Shown here: positions 42,425-53,675 of the stretch, in pieces
Layout of the letters: every line of letters starts with the position of its first letter
How positions within the stretch are numbered: position 1 is the first letter of the stretch
DNA from: Mycoplasmopsis arginini
GTDB lineage: Bacteria; Bacillota_I; Bacilli_A; Mycoplasmatales; Metamycoplasmataceae
DNA length: 64,000 nucleotides
Assembly: GCF_900660725.1 (NCBI RefSeq)
Contig: NZ_LR215044.1
Coordinates: forward strand, 558,001-622,000
Reading direction: 5' to 3'
Translations under genes and position numbers: made by a program
The notes under the pieces: generated by a model
Told to the model about the DNA's origin: nothing
What the model saw: the letters and a program-made list of their open reading frames with translations, nothing else
Databases searched by the model: none

Positions 42425-43768
42425 ATGTCTTCTTCAAAAGATTTATTTATTAGTATTATTACAAATACTGGCTTATGAGGGGCTATCATTTCTACTTTAG
42501 TAATCACATTATTAGGTTTTATTTTATATAAAACAAAAGTTTTAAATGATGGCGCTTCTGGAGCAATTCAAAAATTAATAATTAATATTATTATTCCTTT
42601 TCTTTCATTTTTTTCTTTCATGAAAAATGCTGATAACTATGACATCAAAACATATGCAATAGTTTTTGGTCTTAGTGCAATTTACTATATTGTTTTAACT
42701 ACAATTGCTATTTTATGAATTAAATTCTTACCGAAATTAGTTCCTAAGTCTGTTTTAAGAAGAGCAGAAAAAGAATACAATGAATATGAAAGTAATGTTG
42801 AGTTTGAAATAAAACAAATATGAAATAAAGATCTATATTTAGAAAAATTACAAAAGAAGCATTTAGTGACATGATTAATGTGTATTTATGGATCTAATAT
42901 TTTATTTGCTACTCCAATTGTTTTAGGTGTTTATGGTCAAGGTGTTGAACTAGGATCACTAAATATTTGAAATATCTTATATTATATTGGGGGTTTTGGT
43001 CTTTCATTTTCATTAATTTCTGGTGTTAAATTTACTAAAAAAGAATTCAAATATACACTTAAAAAAGCTGTTTTAAATCCTGCTTTTATTGTTGTTTTAA
43101 TCGCTATTTGTTTATGAGCTACGCAATACATTCCCAAGTGAGGAGCTACAATTAAAGAAATCAATACACAATTATTGACAAATGATAATGGACTACAAAC
43201 CTTTGATAAAGTAGCAACATTCGGACCAAACTTTAGTAGTTTATATGGAATAACCAGTACAACAAATCCAAACATTATTCATTGATATGAATTTAATAAA
43301 GTTAAGAATGTTTGGGTTTCATATAATGGTAGCCCAACCGGTTGATTCGATTGAAATGTAACTATGCCATATTTAGCAAAACCTATTTCAATTCTTGCTG
43401 GTTTAATTAGTCCATTAATTTGAATCGTTATTGGAACGAGTTTAGCAAAAACAAATATTAAAGAAATGTTTAGAAATAAACAAAACTGATTATTCTTATT
43501 TTACAAATCAGGTTTAATGCCAACCCTTATTTTATTATTAGTAAGTTTCTTTGTTTATGAAAAACTTATTTCAGTTAATGTTGGTGCTATTTTGGTTATG
43601 GTTGGTTCAGTGCCTCCGGGAACTACTGTTGTTATTTATTCGCAACATTTCAAAAATAATGAAAATTACACCTCGCAAACAAGTAGTTTATCAACAATGA
43701 CAAGTTTCTTATTTATTCCTTTATGGTTGGTAATTGGTCAACTTGTTTTAAACAAAATAGCAAATTAA
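42425..43768 (+). CDS. AEC family transporter (auxin efflux carrier / malate permease-like)
   Basis: A 447-residue membrane protein with about ten hydrophobic segments, a short central soluble stretch (residues ~110-140, Glu/Lys rich) and an extracytoplasmic insert around 245-305. The closing part has LVSFFVYEKLISVNVGAILVMVGSVPPGTTVVIYSQHF, similar to the C-terminal part of AEC/mleP-type carriers. These export or exchange organic anions; the substrate is unknown. Many Trp codons are TGA. The gene starts 1 nt after rnc, with no clear Shine-Dalgarno, so translation may rely on coupling, which the rnc frameshift does not change at its end. Confidence 0.75.
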
Positions 43769-43801
43769 AATTCACGCACGTTTAAGTGTGTGAATTTTTT
43801 A
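43767..43801. terminator. Terminator after the AEC gene, convergent with polC
   Basis: AAATTCACGCAC / GTGTGTGAATTT with a 6-nt loop and a T-run. It lies directly before the polC stop (43799) and may also help end polC on the minus strand. Confidence 0.85.
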
Positions 43802-46800
43802 AAATAGTTCTACTTGGTTTGTTTCGCTTAATTCATCAAGTACTTTTAGTTTTCTAAGTTCACCGCAGATTTTACTATTTACTTTTCCTCTTTCAACTAA
43901 ATCTTCAATTGATAAAAAGTCTTGTTCACTTCTTGCTTTTACGATTGCTTCAGCAACAGTGTCGCCTAAACCATCAACAACTATAAATGGTGGTATCAAT
44001 GATTTACTTTTTTCGTCAACAATTCAATCTTTCGATTGAGATTTTTCAAGTGAAACGTTTTGAATCTTATATCCTCGAGCATACATTTCTTTTGTTATTT
44101 CAAAGGTTGTAATTAATGCACTTTCTTTTGTAGATAATGGATTTAATGTGTCATTCTTTCTTCTTTTGTACTCAGCAAGTTTTCTACTTACCATATCATA
44201 GCCAGAAGACATGCTTTCTATATCAATAGCATCAGGTCTAATTGAAAAATAAGATGCATAAAATTGCAATGGATAATATAGTTTATATCATGCTATTCTT
44301 CAAGCCATAATAACATAAGCTGTAGCATGAGCCTTAGGGAACATATATTCTATTTTTTTAAGTGAATTAATATATCAATCAGGTATATCATTTTTTACTA
44401 ATAATTCTTCTTGTTCAGTAGATAAACCTTTACCCTTACGAACTTTTTCCATAATTTCAAAAGCTTTTAAAGGTTCAATGTTTTTCTTTATTAACTCTTG
44501 CATAATGTCATCACGACAGCAAACACAATCCTTTAATTTAAAACCTTTTTTTACAAGTTCTTCGGCATTACCCGCTCAAACGTTTGTACCGTGGCTCAAT
44601 CCACTTAATAATATTAAATCATTAAATGTACGTGGTTGTGCTTCCTTTAACATGTTTCTAACAAAATTTGTACCAAATTCAGGTAAACCATAAGCCCCTG
44701 TTGTTTCACCATCAATTTTTTCTGGATCTATTTTTAAAGATTCGGTTGTATAGAATAATTTCATAACTTCAGGATCAAACTTTGGTATATCTTTAACCTT
44801 TGTTTTTGTTAAATCTTCAAGCATTTTAATTGTTGTTGGATCATCATGCCCTAGTAAGTCAAGTTTTAAAACATTATCATGAATCGACTCAAAGTTAAAA
44901 TGGGTGGTTTTTCAAGAACTGGTTGTATCATTAGCTGGATAATTAACTGGAGTAAAATCTTCAACATCAAACTGTTTTGGAATAATTATAATTCCACCAG
45001 GGTGTTGCCCGGTTGTTCTTTTTACACCCGCTGATTTAGTTGCTAAAAAATCTAAAAATGTTTTAGATCAAGGATTTTCACCAATTCTAACTTCTTCCAT
45101 ATATTTTTTACAAAAACCATATGCTGTCTTTAGAGCAATTTTAGAAATAGTACCAGCTCTAAAGGAATGGTCTTCGCCAAAAAGTTCCTTAACTAAATTA
45201 TGGATCGTAGGTTGATAATCACCACTAAAGTTAAGATCAATATCGGGAACTTTATTAGCTTCAAAACCTAAAAAGGTTTCAAACGGTATGTTATGACCAT
45301 CTTTACTTAAAATATTTCCACATTCAGGACATTTTTTATCTGGCAAATCTCATCCAGAAAAAATATTTGTGTCTTTATTTCATTCGAAATACTTACATTT
45401 ATCACATAAATAATGGGGAGGTAATGGATTTACTTCGGAAATTTCTGATAAATTAGCAACAATTGATGAACCAACAGATCCCCGACTTCCTACTTGATAA
45501 CCATCTTCGTTTGAGCGCTTAACGAGTTTATGACTAATTCAATAAATTACTGAATAACCATATTTAATTAGTGGATTTAATTCTTTTTCAATTCTTTCAA
45601 TAATAATTGGATCAGGATTATTACCATATCTTTTATATAAATTTTCATAAACTAAATTTCTCAATTTAACAGGAGAGTCATCAAAAGTAGGAACATATAA
45701 TTGATCTTTTATAACTTGAATATCTTCAATTTGATCGGCAATTTTTTTAGGATTATAAATAACTAGTTCTTTGATAGTTCTTTCATCACCAATAAAAGTA
45801 AACTCATCTAACATCTGTCTTGTAGTTAGATATTGAAATAGAGGCTGTGCTTTATTTTTAAGTCAATGAAGGCCGCCACCTAGCGAGGGCGCATTAATAT
45901 AAATAGCATGTATTAATTTTTGATAATCATAAACATATCTTGCATCAGAGGTAGCCACAAATAGTTTATTTAACTTTTTGCATTTTTCTAATAAATCTTT
46001 ATAAGCAAACTGTAAATTACCTCAAGTAATTTTTTCATCCAATTCCACAAGATAAACAAAAGATGAAATTGGTGGAAACTCAATATAATCAAACTTTTGC
46101 ATTTCTTGTAGAATATCTTCATCCGTACCAAAAATTACTTTATCTCACAAACGTGATTGGTTTGATCCAGATCCAAAAAATAAATTATTATATTTTGATT
46201 TGTCTTCGATAAAAAACTTGGGTCCATTATTATAATCATCAGTTAAAGAGTTCGAAATAATCTCAAAAAGTTCTTTTAAACCCTTTTGATTTTTAGCAAG
46301 CACTCTTATTTCATTAGGAATTCTTCTTTTTGCTCAAGAATATGTGTCTGTATTAAGTAGTTCAAGTGAAGTTGTAATTTCCTTCTCTAGTGTTAACCTA
46401 GATATCATTTTAAGTCAAACTTGCGCTAAAACATTGGCGTCATAATCGGCTCTATGGGCATCATATGAAACATAAACAACGTTGTGTCTTTTTGCTACAT
46501 ATTCCATTCTATGTTTTCATTCATTAGTGTCAAGAAAATGTGATACTCGTAGTGAGTCGATACAAACAAAATTACTTGTGTCTAAACCTAATTCTTTACA
46601 TTTTTGAAAACACATTCCCATATCAAATGAAGCGTTGTGAGCAACCGCAATTCTACCATTTAAAATTGAATGGATTTTTCTAATTCCTTCTTCTTGCGTT
46701 AATCCGTTCTCTAAAAGTGCTTCATCAATGTGTGTTAAATTTTTAATCTTGTCACTAATTTTTTTATCAGTTTTTATAAAAAAATGAATTTTTTCAACTT

Positions 46801-48112
46801 GAATTCCGTTCTTAATTATAGATCCACCAAACTCAATAATGTCGTCAAATCTGTTTGACAAACCTGTCGTTTCTAAATCAAATACAACATATTCAGCATC
46901 TTTTAAATTGAATTCTTTAAATCCAATAAATATGGTATTTTTTTTAGAAATAGTAGAAATTGTTGCACCATAAATAGGTTTGATAGTCTTATCTTTTTTT
47001 AAAGTGTTATAAAATGTTGGAAAACTTTGAACATTATCAAGATCAGTAATAGCTATTGCTTTGTGACCATATTTTTTTGCAGCTTTTATATAATCTTCGG
47101 GAGTGGAAATACCGTCTTGAGCACTCATATTTGTTCTTAGTGCCAAGTCAATTCTTTTCTCTTCTTCATCATCTTCAGGTAAATTTATAATTGGCAATGT
47201 CGTAGTAAAACATTGTTTGCCATAAGCCATTATATATTTTCCTCGTGTAAACTTATCATCACTTAGCGTTCCAATTACGTAAATTGTATCGCCTTCTTTA
47301 ATTTGAGGCTCTTCCTCATTTTCGTCTTGAATATATTTAACTGTAATAGCCTCATTATAGTCTGAAATTCTTAGTGTTAAAATTCGTTTATTATTTTTTA
47401 AAGGTTTTCATTCTAAAAAATAAATTTCGCCTTTTACCATTACTTTTAACTCTTCAAAAGTAGTTAAAGCAGTAGCAATGTCCATTTCAATTGGTTTTTC
47501 TTTATTTTTGTTATAAAAACTATATTTAGAATTTGTAATTTTAACTTCTTTTTTTAGTTTTTCTTCTTCTTTTTGTTGCTGGATATAAGAACTAACTAAA
47601 CTTGCAATTGTATCTTTTTTAGTATTTTGAGAATTATCAATTAATTTCACAACTGGATTCAAAAATTCGAAACCTATTTTACTTAAGGCTTCTTTTATTG
47701 TTTCTTGGTTATTTTTTAATTTATCATAAGCACTTTTAACTGGTATTGAAAAAATAATTTCGTTATCATTTAATTCAATGTTTTCTATCGTCACAAAGCC
47801 TGAAATGGATTTTAAATTTTTAAATGAATTATCAATTACATATTTTAGATAATCAGCAACTATCTTTTTATCTAAAACTATGTTTTGAATGGCAAGATTT
47901 ATTGTGCACTTAGGAAATCTTGCGTCAACACTCTTAAAAAATTTTTTGTATTCTTTAATATCAATATGCTGATCTAATTGAATATCAAAAATTCAGTTTT
48001 CGAAACCTTCTTGTAATGGCGGTTGAACTAATAGTAATTTTGCACCATCAAATTCTGTTGATGGTTTAAAATTTATCTCTTTACATAACTGGTTAAAATG
48101 TTCGTCTGCCAT
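43799..48112 (-). CDS. polC: DNA polymerase III alpha subunit, PolC type
   Basis: A 1437-residue replicative polymerase. Order: N-terminal domain and OB fold (to ~300); a PHP domain split by the proofreading exonuclease; the exonuclease, with [11 protein letters not shown] (D412, E414) and [10 protein letters not shown]; then the polymerase, with a zinc finger (CDKC...CPEC), [12 protein letters not shown] and [15 protein letters not shown]. The PHP motif that usually reads HLHTxMS reads A324-L325-R326-T327-N-M-S and the later DHG is DLD, so the PHP metal site is lost. Frame unity was checked; TGA codons are Trp. The start is ATG 48112. Confidence 0.97.
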
Positions 48113-48139
48113 ATTTTTTCTTCCTTTCTTGATTATTAA

Positions 48140-49108
48140 TTAAATAAATAGAATTGCTGAAGTAGCAACAACAACAAAGGATGTAGAATCAAATCTATCC
48201 ATATATCCTCCGTGTCCTGGTATTAAGTTTGAAAAATCTTTAATGTTATATAAACGTTTAATTAATGAAAAAGCCAAATCTCCAATAATTGAAATAAAAG
48301 GTAATAAGAAGATTCCAACAACAAGTTGTTTTCAATTAGTAAAGATTGTAAAAGTTACATTATTTGTTAATTTTCCTAAATACATTGTAATAAAAACGAA
48401 TAGGGCCCCAAATATAAAACCAATAAAGCCACCTTCTCATGATTTTTTAGGGCTAATTTTAGAAGCCATGCCTATTTTAATTATTTTTCTTCCAAATAAT
48501 GATCCGCCAATATAAGCGGTGGTATCTGTAATAACAGGAATTGAAACAATAGCAAATACAAAATATAAACTTGAAGCGTTATAAATAAATAATGCTTTAA
48601 GAGATAGGGGGATAAATCATGTTGCAAATAAAGCAACTAAGTATGATATTAGAAATTGTTTGTAATTTTGTTTTTGGAAAAATAAATTAACTAAATATAT
48701 TATTGAAATAACTAATACAATTAAGATAGTTTGTAAAAATCTAAATGTAGTTAAAGAATCATATTTAAAAAATACTGCATTTTTAATTTGATCAGTCAGT
48801 TCTGTTATATTCAACCCGGTTTTAGAAGTTAAATGAATAAAGGCACCAGGGTCGCTTGAAGTTGCATTAAATCAGTCAAGTGGTAAAATCCAAATAAGCA
48901 CAACTAGAATTGCTATAAAAATGTTTTCTCATCTTTTTAAAATACTGTGCGATAAAACTTCATATGTAGCCCACGAAGAAATTACAGCAAAAAAGGAAAA
49001 TCCAATTATTTTTCCTGATAATTTTCCTAAATAAGTTATTAATAAAAATGGTAATAATATTGCCAACAAAATTAAGGCTGATTTAATTCTTAGTTTCATG
49101 TTTTTCAT
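48140..49108 (-). CDS. cdsA: Phosphatidate cytidylyltransferase (CDP-diglyceride synthase)
   Basis: A 322-residue membrane enzyme that makes CDP-diacylglycerol from phosphatidic acid and CTP, directly downstream in the pathway from the PlsX step. It has about eight transmembrane segments and the family signature near the C-terminus: [20 protein letters not shown] (the S-x-x-K-R-x-x-x-K-D-F...GHGGxxDRxD pattern), preceded by [15 protein letters not shown]. The first ATG 49108 lies 8 nt after a perfect TATAAT with no Shine-Dalgarno, suggesting a leaderless mRNA; the in-frame ATG 49099 is an alternative. The polC gene follows after 27 nt. Confidence 0.93.
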
Positions 49109-49116
49109 ATTTAATA

Positions 49117-49122
49117 ATTATA
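49117..49122 (-). promoter_or_regulatory. -10 box of cdsA (leaderless)
   Basis: TATAAT on the minus strand, eight bases before the cdsA ATG. Confidence 0.6.
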
Positions 49123-49160
49123 ACTTTTATCTTTTTGTTTTATTTATTTCTAATAAATAA

Positions 49161-49186
49161 ATAATAATGGCTTTTTCGCCATTATC
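49161..49186 (-). terminator. Terminator after frr
   Basis: The minus strand reads ATAATGGC, loop GAAAAA, GCCATTAT, then ATTTATTT. It lies 8 nt after the frr stop. Confidence 0.75.
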
Positions 49187-49193
49187 ATTTATA

Positions 49194-49745
49194 CTATATT
49201 GTCATTAATTCTTTTTCTTTTACTTTAGCTAAAATACTTACTTTTTCAATTGCCTTATCAATTTCTTTTTGAATTTGATCTAAATAATTTTTTTGTAAGT
49301 CTTCTGATAGTTCTTTATCAGCTTTAATGTGTTTATTTATATCTTGACGAACTTGTCTAATTCCAACCTTAGCTTGTTCTGCTATTTGATTTAAAAGTTT
49401 TGTCATTTCAACACGTTTTTCAGTTGTCATTTGAGGGTAAATAAGTCTTAATTGGTGACCCATGTTAACAATTGTAATATTTAATTTTTGATCCATTAAA
49501 GTTTTTTCTACTGTTTTTAAAATTGCCATATCATATGGTTTTACTAGTAATTCTAATGGCCCATTTGAACTAATTGATGCTAATTCATCTAGATTCATTC
49601 AAGATTCATAATAATTAATTTTGATTTTATTAATTAAAGCGGGGTTTGCTTTTCCTACAGCTACTTTTAAAGCTTGATTTTCAAAATTATTAATTGCTTT
49701 CTCAATACTTTCTTTTAAATCATCTATGTAAAAACTTAATTCCAT
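49194..49745 (-). CDS. frr: Ribosome recycling factor
   Basis: A 183-residue protein of standard RRF length. After an N-terminal helix (MELSFYIDDLKESIEKAINN) come PALINKIKINYYES and the RRF core, with LLVKPYD, MGHQLRLIYPQMTTEKR (family: xxxxLRxxLPPLTEERRKEL) and RQVRQDINKHIK. With EF-G it splits post-termination ribosomes. The start has AGGAG six bases upstream. It lies 7 nt after pyrH, the usual pyrH-frr pair, and is followed by a terminator. Confidence 0.97.
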
Positions 49746-49752
49746 AACTCTC

Positions 49753-50481
49753 CTATTTTGTTTTTGTAATTACTGTATTTGGTATTTTATTTTCAATAGC
49801 TCTTAGTAAGGCATCGTTTTCATTTATATCAAAAATAATTATATCAATGTCGTTATCTTTTGCCATTGAGGCTGCTGTTTGATCAATTACTTTTAAATCT
49901 CTTTCTAATAACTCATCATATGTTAATTTATCAAATTTAACTGCCTTATCATTAAATTTAGGGTCGCTATCATATACACCATCGACATTATTCTTTCCCA
50001 TTAAAATTGCATCGGCTTCAATTTCAGAAGCATATAGTGTCGATGCTGTATCAGTAGTAAAGAAAGGTCTTCCAGTTCCACCAGCAAAAATAACAACCTC
50101 ACCGTCTTTTAAATATTTTTTTGCTTTTTCATTAATATAAACTTCACAAACCTTTGGGTCCATTGTTAATGAAGATAAAACTCTTGATTGTAATCCATTG
50201 TGTTCAAAGCCAGATTGTAAAGCTAAAGCATTCATTGTTGTTGCTAACATACCGATGTAGTCAGCTCTAACTCTTTGAATACCATTTTTAGCGGCACTAG
50301 TTCCTCTTCAAAAGTTTCCACCACCCACAACAATTGCAACTTCTACATTGTTAGAAATAATAATTTGTAATTGTTTAGCGAATTTATCAACTAATTCATA
50401 ATCAATTGCTAAATGTTTGTCTTTATTTGCTAAACCTTCACCAGAGAGTTTGATTAAAACTCTTTTATATTTATAAGCCAT
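49753..50481 (-). CDS. pyrH: UMP kinase
   Basis: A 242-residue amino-acid-kinase-fold enzyme that phosphorylates UMP to UDP, controlling pyrimidine nucleotide supply. The N-terminal KRVLIKLSGEGLA, VAIVVGGGNFWRGTSA, IFAGGTGRPFFTTDTAS and IDGVYDSDPK-like NNVDGVYDSDPK motifs are all present. I start at ATG 50481, which follows AGGAG; a further upstream TTG would place the ribosome-binding site inside the gene. The -10 box TATAAT is at 50520-50525. frr follows. Confidence 0.97.
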
Positions 50482-50519
50482 TAAATAACTCCTCAAAGTT
50501 TCTTTTTAATTTTTAAAAA

Positions 50520-50525
50520 ATTATA
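50520..50525 (-). promoter_or_regulatory. -10 box of the pyrH-frr operon
   Basis: TGTTATAAT on the minus strand, about 38 nt before the pyrH start, which has its own Shine-Dalgarno. Confidence 0.6.
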
Positions 50526-50568
50526 ACAATTTTTACTTTTATATCTCAATTTTAGAGACAAATCGCTC

Positions 50569-50796
50569 TTAATTCCCTTGATTAAGTTTTTTATCTAGCA
50601 AAATAAGTTTTTGTTTTGCTTTTTTAACCGCATCAAAAGCACCCGCCCTAGACATAGCTAGTTCAGAACCTATTTCAGCAAATGATAAATCTTCAATTAA
50701 GTGTAAATGTAACGCTTGTTTTTGTGATTGAGCAAGTAATTGACCATATTTTTCATATAGTTCGATAATTTTTTCTCTTTCTTCAATATCTTCCAT
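50569..50796 (-). CDS. ylxM: YlxM-like helix-turn-helix protein (UPF0122)
   Basis: A 75-residue helical protein with a sigma-70 region 4-like helix-turn-helix: QKQALHLHLIEDLSFAEIGSELAMSRAGAFDAVKKAKQKL. This matches YlxM/UPF0122, which lies beside ffh and ftsY in Firmicutes and stimulates the SRP GTPase cycle. Its ATG shares a base with the ftsY stop (TAATG), so the two are translationally coupled. It is smaller than the Bacillus protein (about 110 residues), as is common in mycoplasmas. Confidence 0.88.
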   Translation of the reverse strand: MEDIEEREKIIELYEKYGQLLAQSQKQALHLHLIEDLSFAEIGSELAMSRAGAFDAVKKAKQKLILLDKKLNQGN

Positions 50797-51851
50797 TATT
50801 CGTTAATACCTTTCATCAAACCATAAATATATGAATCAAGATCAAACTCAGCAAGATCTTCTATTTTTTCACCGAGACCAATAAATTTAACGGCTAAATT
50901 AATTTCATCTTTTATAGTTAAAACAATTCCGCCTTTTGAAGTGCCGTCCATTTTAGTTAAAACTATACCAGTCAATTGTGTTGCTTCTCCAAACGATTTA
51001 GCTTGTGAAATTCCGTTTTGACCAGTTGTTGCATCAAGAACTAATAAACTTTCGTGTGGAGCTCCTGGTATTTTAGATTCTAATACTTTGTTTATCTTTG
51101 CTAATTCATTCATTAAATTAATTTTGTTTTGTAATCTTCCTGCGGTATCAATAATTAAAACGTCATAATTTTCTTCTTTGACTTTATCAATAGCGCGATA
51201 AACAACAGCGGCTGGGTCTGTTTCGTTTTGTAATGGCTTAACAATATCGGCGCCAACTTTATTTGCTCATATTTCTAATTGTTCTACCGCTGCGGCTCTA
51301 AATGTATCAGCAGCCGCAATTAATACTTTCTTGCCTTCTGTTATTAATTTATGCGCAATTTTGGAAATTGATGTTGTTTTTCCAGAACCATTAACACCAA
51401 CAACTAAAATAACATTTATTCTATTATCTTCAATATTTAAGTTTGTGTCGATAATTGAATTTGATGCGTATATTGTAAATAATTTATCGGCAATAATCTC
51501 ATTTATTAATTTTGGATCTTCTATGTTTTCGTTTTTTACTTCTTTCTTACATTCTTCAATAATTACATGAACTAATTTCATTGAAATATCTGACATGATT
51601 AACAATTCTTCAAGTTCTTCAAAGAATTCTTCATCTATTTTATTATGTCTGTTTTGTAATTGTTTTATACTTTCAACAAATGAGGAATTAGATTTAGATA
51701 ATCCAGCAATATAGCTGTCTAATTTGTTTTGCTTTTTTAATTCTTTTTCAATTATTTTCTTTTCTTTTGCTTCGATCTTGGCTTGTTTTTTTGCAATTCT
51801 TTCTTCTTCTGTACCAAATAATTTTTCTTTTAATTTAGACCAAAAACCCAT
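50796..51851 (-). CDS. ftsY: Signal recognition particle receptor FtsY
   Basis: A 351-residue SRP receptor GTPase. The Lys/Glu-rich N-terminal A region (to ~75) is followed by the N domain and the G domain with GVNGSGKTT (152-160), AADTFRAAAVEQLE, IIDTAGRLQNK, LTKMDGTSKGG and GLGEKIEDLAEF. It docks nascent-chain-SRP complexes to the membrane. The start ATG 51851 is preceded by TAGGAG. ylxM follows in the same transcript. Confidence 0.97.
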
Positions 51852-51943
51852 TTTAACTCCTAATATGGCTCTAACATTTTATTTATATATTTTAATATAA
51901 AAATAATAATAAAATTTTTTTAGTAAAATTTATTGAATAATTT

Positions 51944-53533
51944 ATGAGCACAGCAATTATTAATGACAACATTGATTTTAATACAAAAAAAGAGCTTAAA
52001 TATTTACTTAAGCTTTGTTTCCCTATATTTATTCAGACCTTATTTTTTGCTATTGTTACTATTGTTGGTTCACTAGCCACTAGTTTTTACAATCGTGTTT
52101 ATCATATTGATGGTTCTTTTAACGGTTATTACTTTTATACTTTTGCAAAGGTTTTTGTTGTTTATAAAATAATAACATTTCTTCCACTAATGTACCAATT
52201 GGGGGTTTTAGTTGTCGCTTCTAACCTTTATGGGCAAAATAAACAACAAGAAATAACTAAATTGCTTTGATCAGCATTTTATCTTTCTTTAATTTTAAAT
52301 TCTTGTGCATATTTAATTGTATTTTTTAGTGCGCCAAAACTTCTTGCATTATCAGGTGCTAAAAATTCCTTTATTTTAAGTTGAAAAACAGAAGTAGATT
52401 ACAATGCTTTTAAATCTAATTTAGAAAAATCTAGATTCAATCTTCAACAAGTGTATGATTTAAAATTAGATCATTATGTTTTTGCTGGTGGATTTTATGG
52501 TGGGCAAAGTTTTATTCAAACAAATCCTTTTGTTGAGATTCAAAACGAACATCAATTTACTATAAAGTTTTTAAGAATTGGTGCAATTGATATTTTTATA
52601 ACTTCTATTGCTTTTATATTAAATTCAGCACTTCAATCAATTAAAAGAAATAAATTAGCTATTATTGGTGTTATAACTGGAACAATTGCTAGAACTATAT
52701 GAATTTTTGTTATTCTATTTGCTTTGAATCATGCTTTTTTGGCAACATTTGAAATTCTTTTGGGAGCATTGGTTAATGCAATAATTTCATTGATACTAGT
52801 TAAAAAGTACGTAATAAAAAATTACAAAATTAAATTTAAAGAAACTTGAAATAATAAATATATTAGAGAGGTAATCAAAATTGGATTTCCAATTTCTTTA
52901 GAAACAGGAATTTGATTTGTAGCTCAATATTTATTATCTAAGGCAATACCAGATGGTAAATTAAATGACAAATTTATTGGCTTATGAAGAGCCGCTAATA
53001 ATGTTCATGATTTGTTTGCCGCCTTCCTTTTTGCTCTTAGTTATGTAACATCTTCAGTAGTTGCTACAGAGATTGGAAAAAATGAGTTTTCAAAAGCAAA
53101 AAAAATAGGAAATTTATCTTTTAAAACTGGTTTGACAATACAATTATTATTTGGAATTTTGGGAGTTATTTTAACTTTCCCAATGTTTAAAATCTATTCA
53201 ATAGAAACGGATTTAATTAATAAATATTGTTACATTTTAATGGCAATATTTATGTTCAAAACATTAACTGATGTTGGTCCTTTTACTACTTTAAGATCGT
53301 TATGAGGAGCAAACGATGTTTGAATGCCTAACCTTATTTCACTATTTACTATGATTGGTTTACAAACAAGTTTTGTCTACATTTTAATTTTATTTAGAAG
53401 TGAGAATTTAAGCCAAGAACTATTTTTAATTAGTTTAAGTGGAATCGCTCTTATTGATCCTTTATTTAGAACTACTCTTTATTTATTACGTTGAAATTCA
53501 AATGAATGAGTTAAATATGCTAAGAAATTATAA
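51944..53533 (+). CDS. MATE family efflux transporter (second copy)
   Basis: A 529-residue membrane protein of the MATE group with around twelve hydrophobic segments. It is clearly a different protein from the one at 16025: it starts MSTAIINDNIDFNTKKEL and has SAPKLLALSGA, YLLRWNSNEW and an insert (about 145-200) with GGQSFIQTNPFVEIQNEHQF. Repeats of the GQNKQQEITKLL / GKNEFSKAKKIGN type mark the two halves. TAAAAT lies 14 nt before the ATG without a Shine-Dalgarno, so the leader is very short or absent. The substrate is unknown. Confidence 0.8.
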
Positions 53534-53553
53534 AATAATGTAAAATTTTTCGG

Positions 53554-53580
53554 AACTGCTATTTGCGGTTTTTTATTTTT
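53554..53580 (+). terminator. Terminator after the second MATE gene
   Basis: AACTGC, 5-nt loop, GCGGTT (one G-T pair), then TTTTATTTTT. Confidence 0.75.
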
Positions 53581-53583
53581 TGG

Positions 53584-53619
53584 TTTATTAGTTTTTTAAT
53601 TAATTAAAAAACTAATAAA
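53584..53619. repeat. Perfect 36-bp AT-rich palindrome upstream of the restriction-modification genes
   Basis: Two 18-bp arms with no spacer and no mismatch: TTTATTAGTTTTTTAATT and its reverse complement. Its right edge covers the expected -35 position of the promoter whose -10 TATAAT is at 53634-53639. It could be an operator, a replication or integration site, or part of the terminator of the previous gene. Confidence 0.55.
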
Positions 53620-53633
53620 ATAATTAATCTTGT

Positions 53634-53639
53634 TATAAT
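53634..53639 (+). promoter_or_regulatory. -10 box of the restriction-modification operon
   Basis: TGT followed by TATAAT, about 37 nt before ATG 53676, which has a GAAGGG ribosome-binding site. Confidence 0.6.
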
Positions 53640-53675
53640 TATTAATATAAAAGTTATTTTAGAAAGAAGGGATAA

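Noticed and set aside
48243-48515. Plus-strand open frame inside cdsA
   Set aside because: It is antisense to the conserved cdsA C-terminal half and has no ribosome-binding site or motif.
53584-53619. 36-bp palindrome as an ordinary terminator
   Set aside because: A proper terminator with a T-run already lies just before it at 53554-53580, and the palindrome has no GC in the stem apart from one pair.
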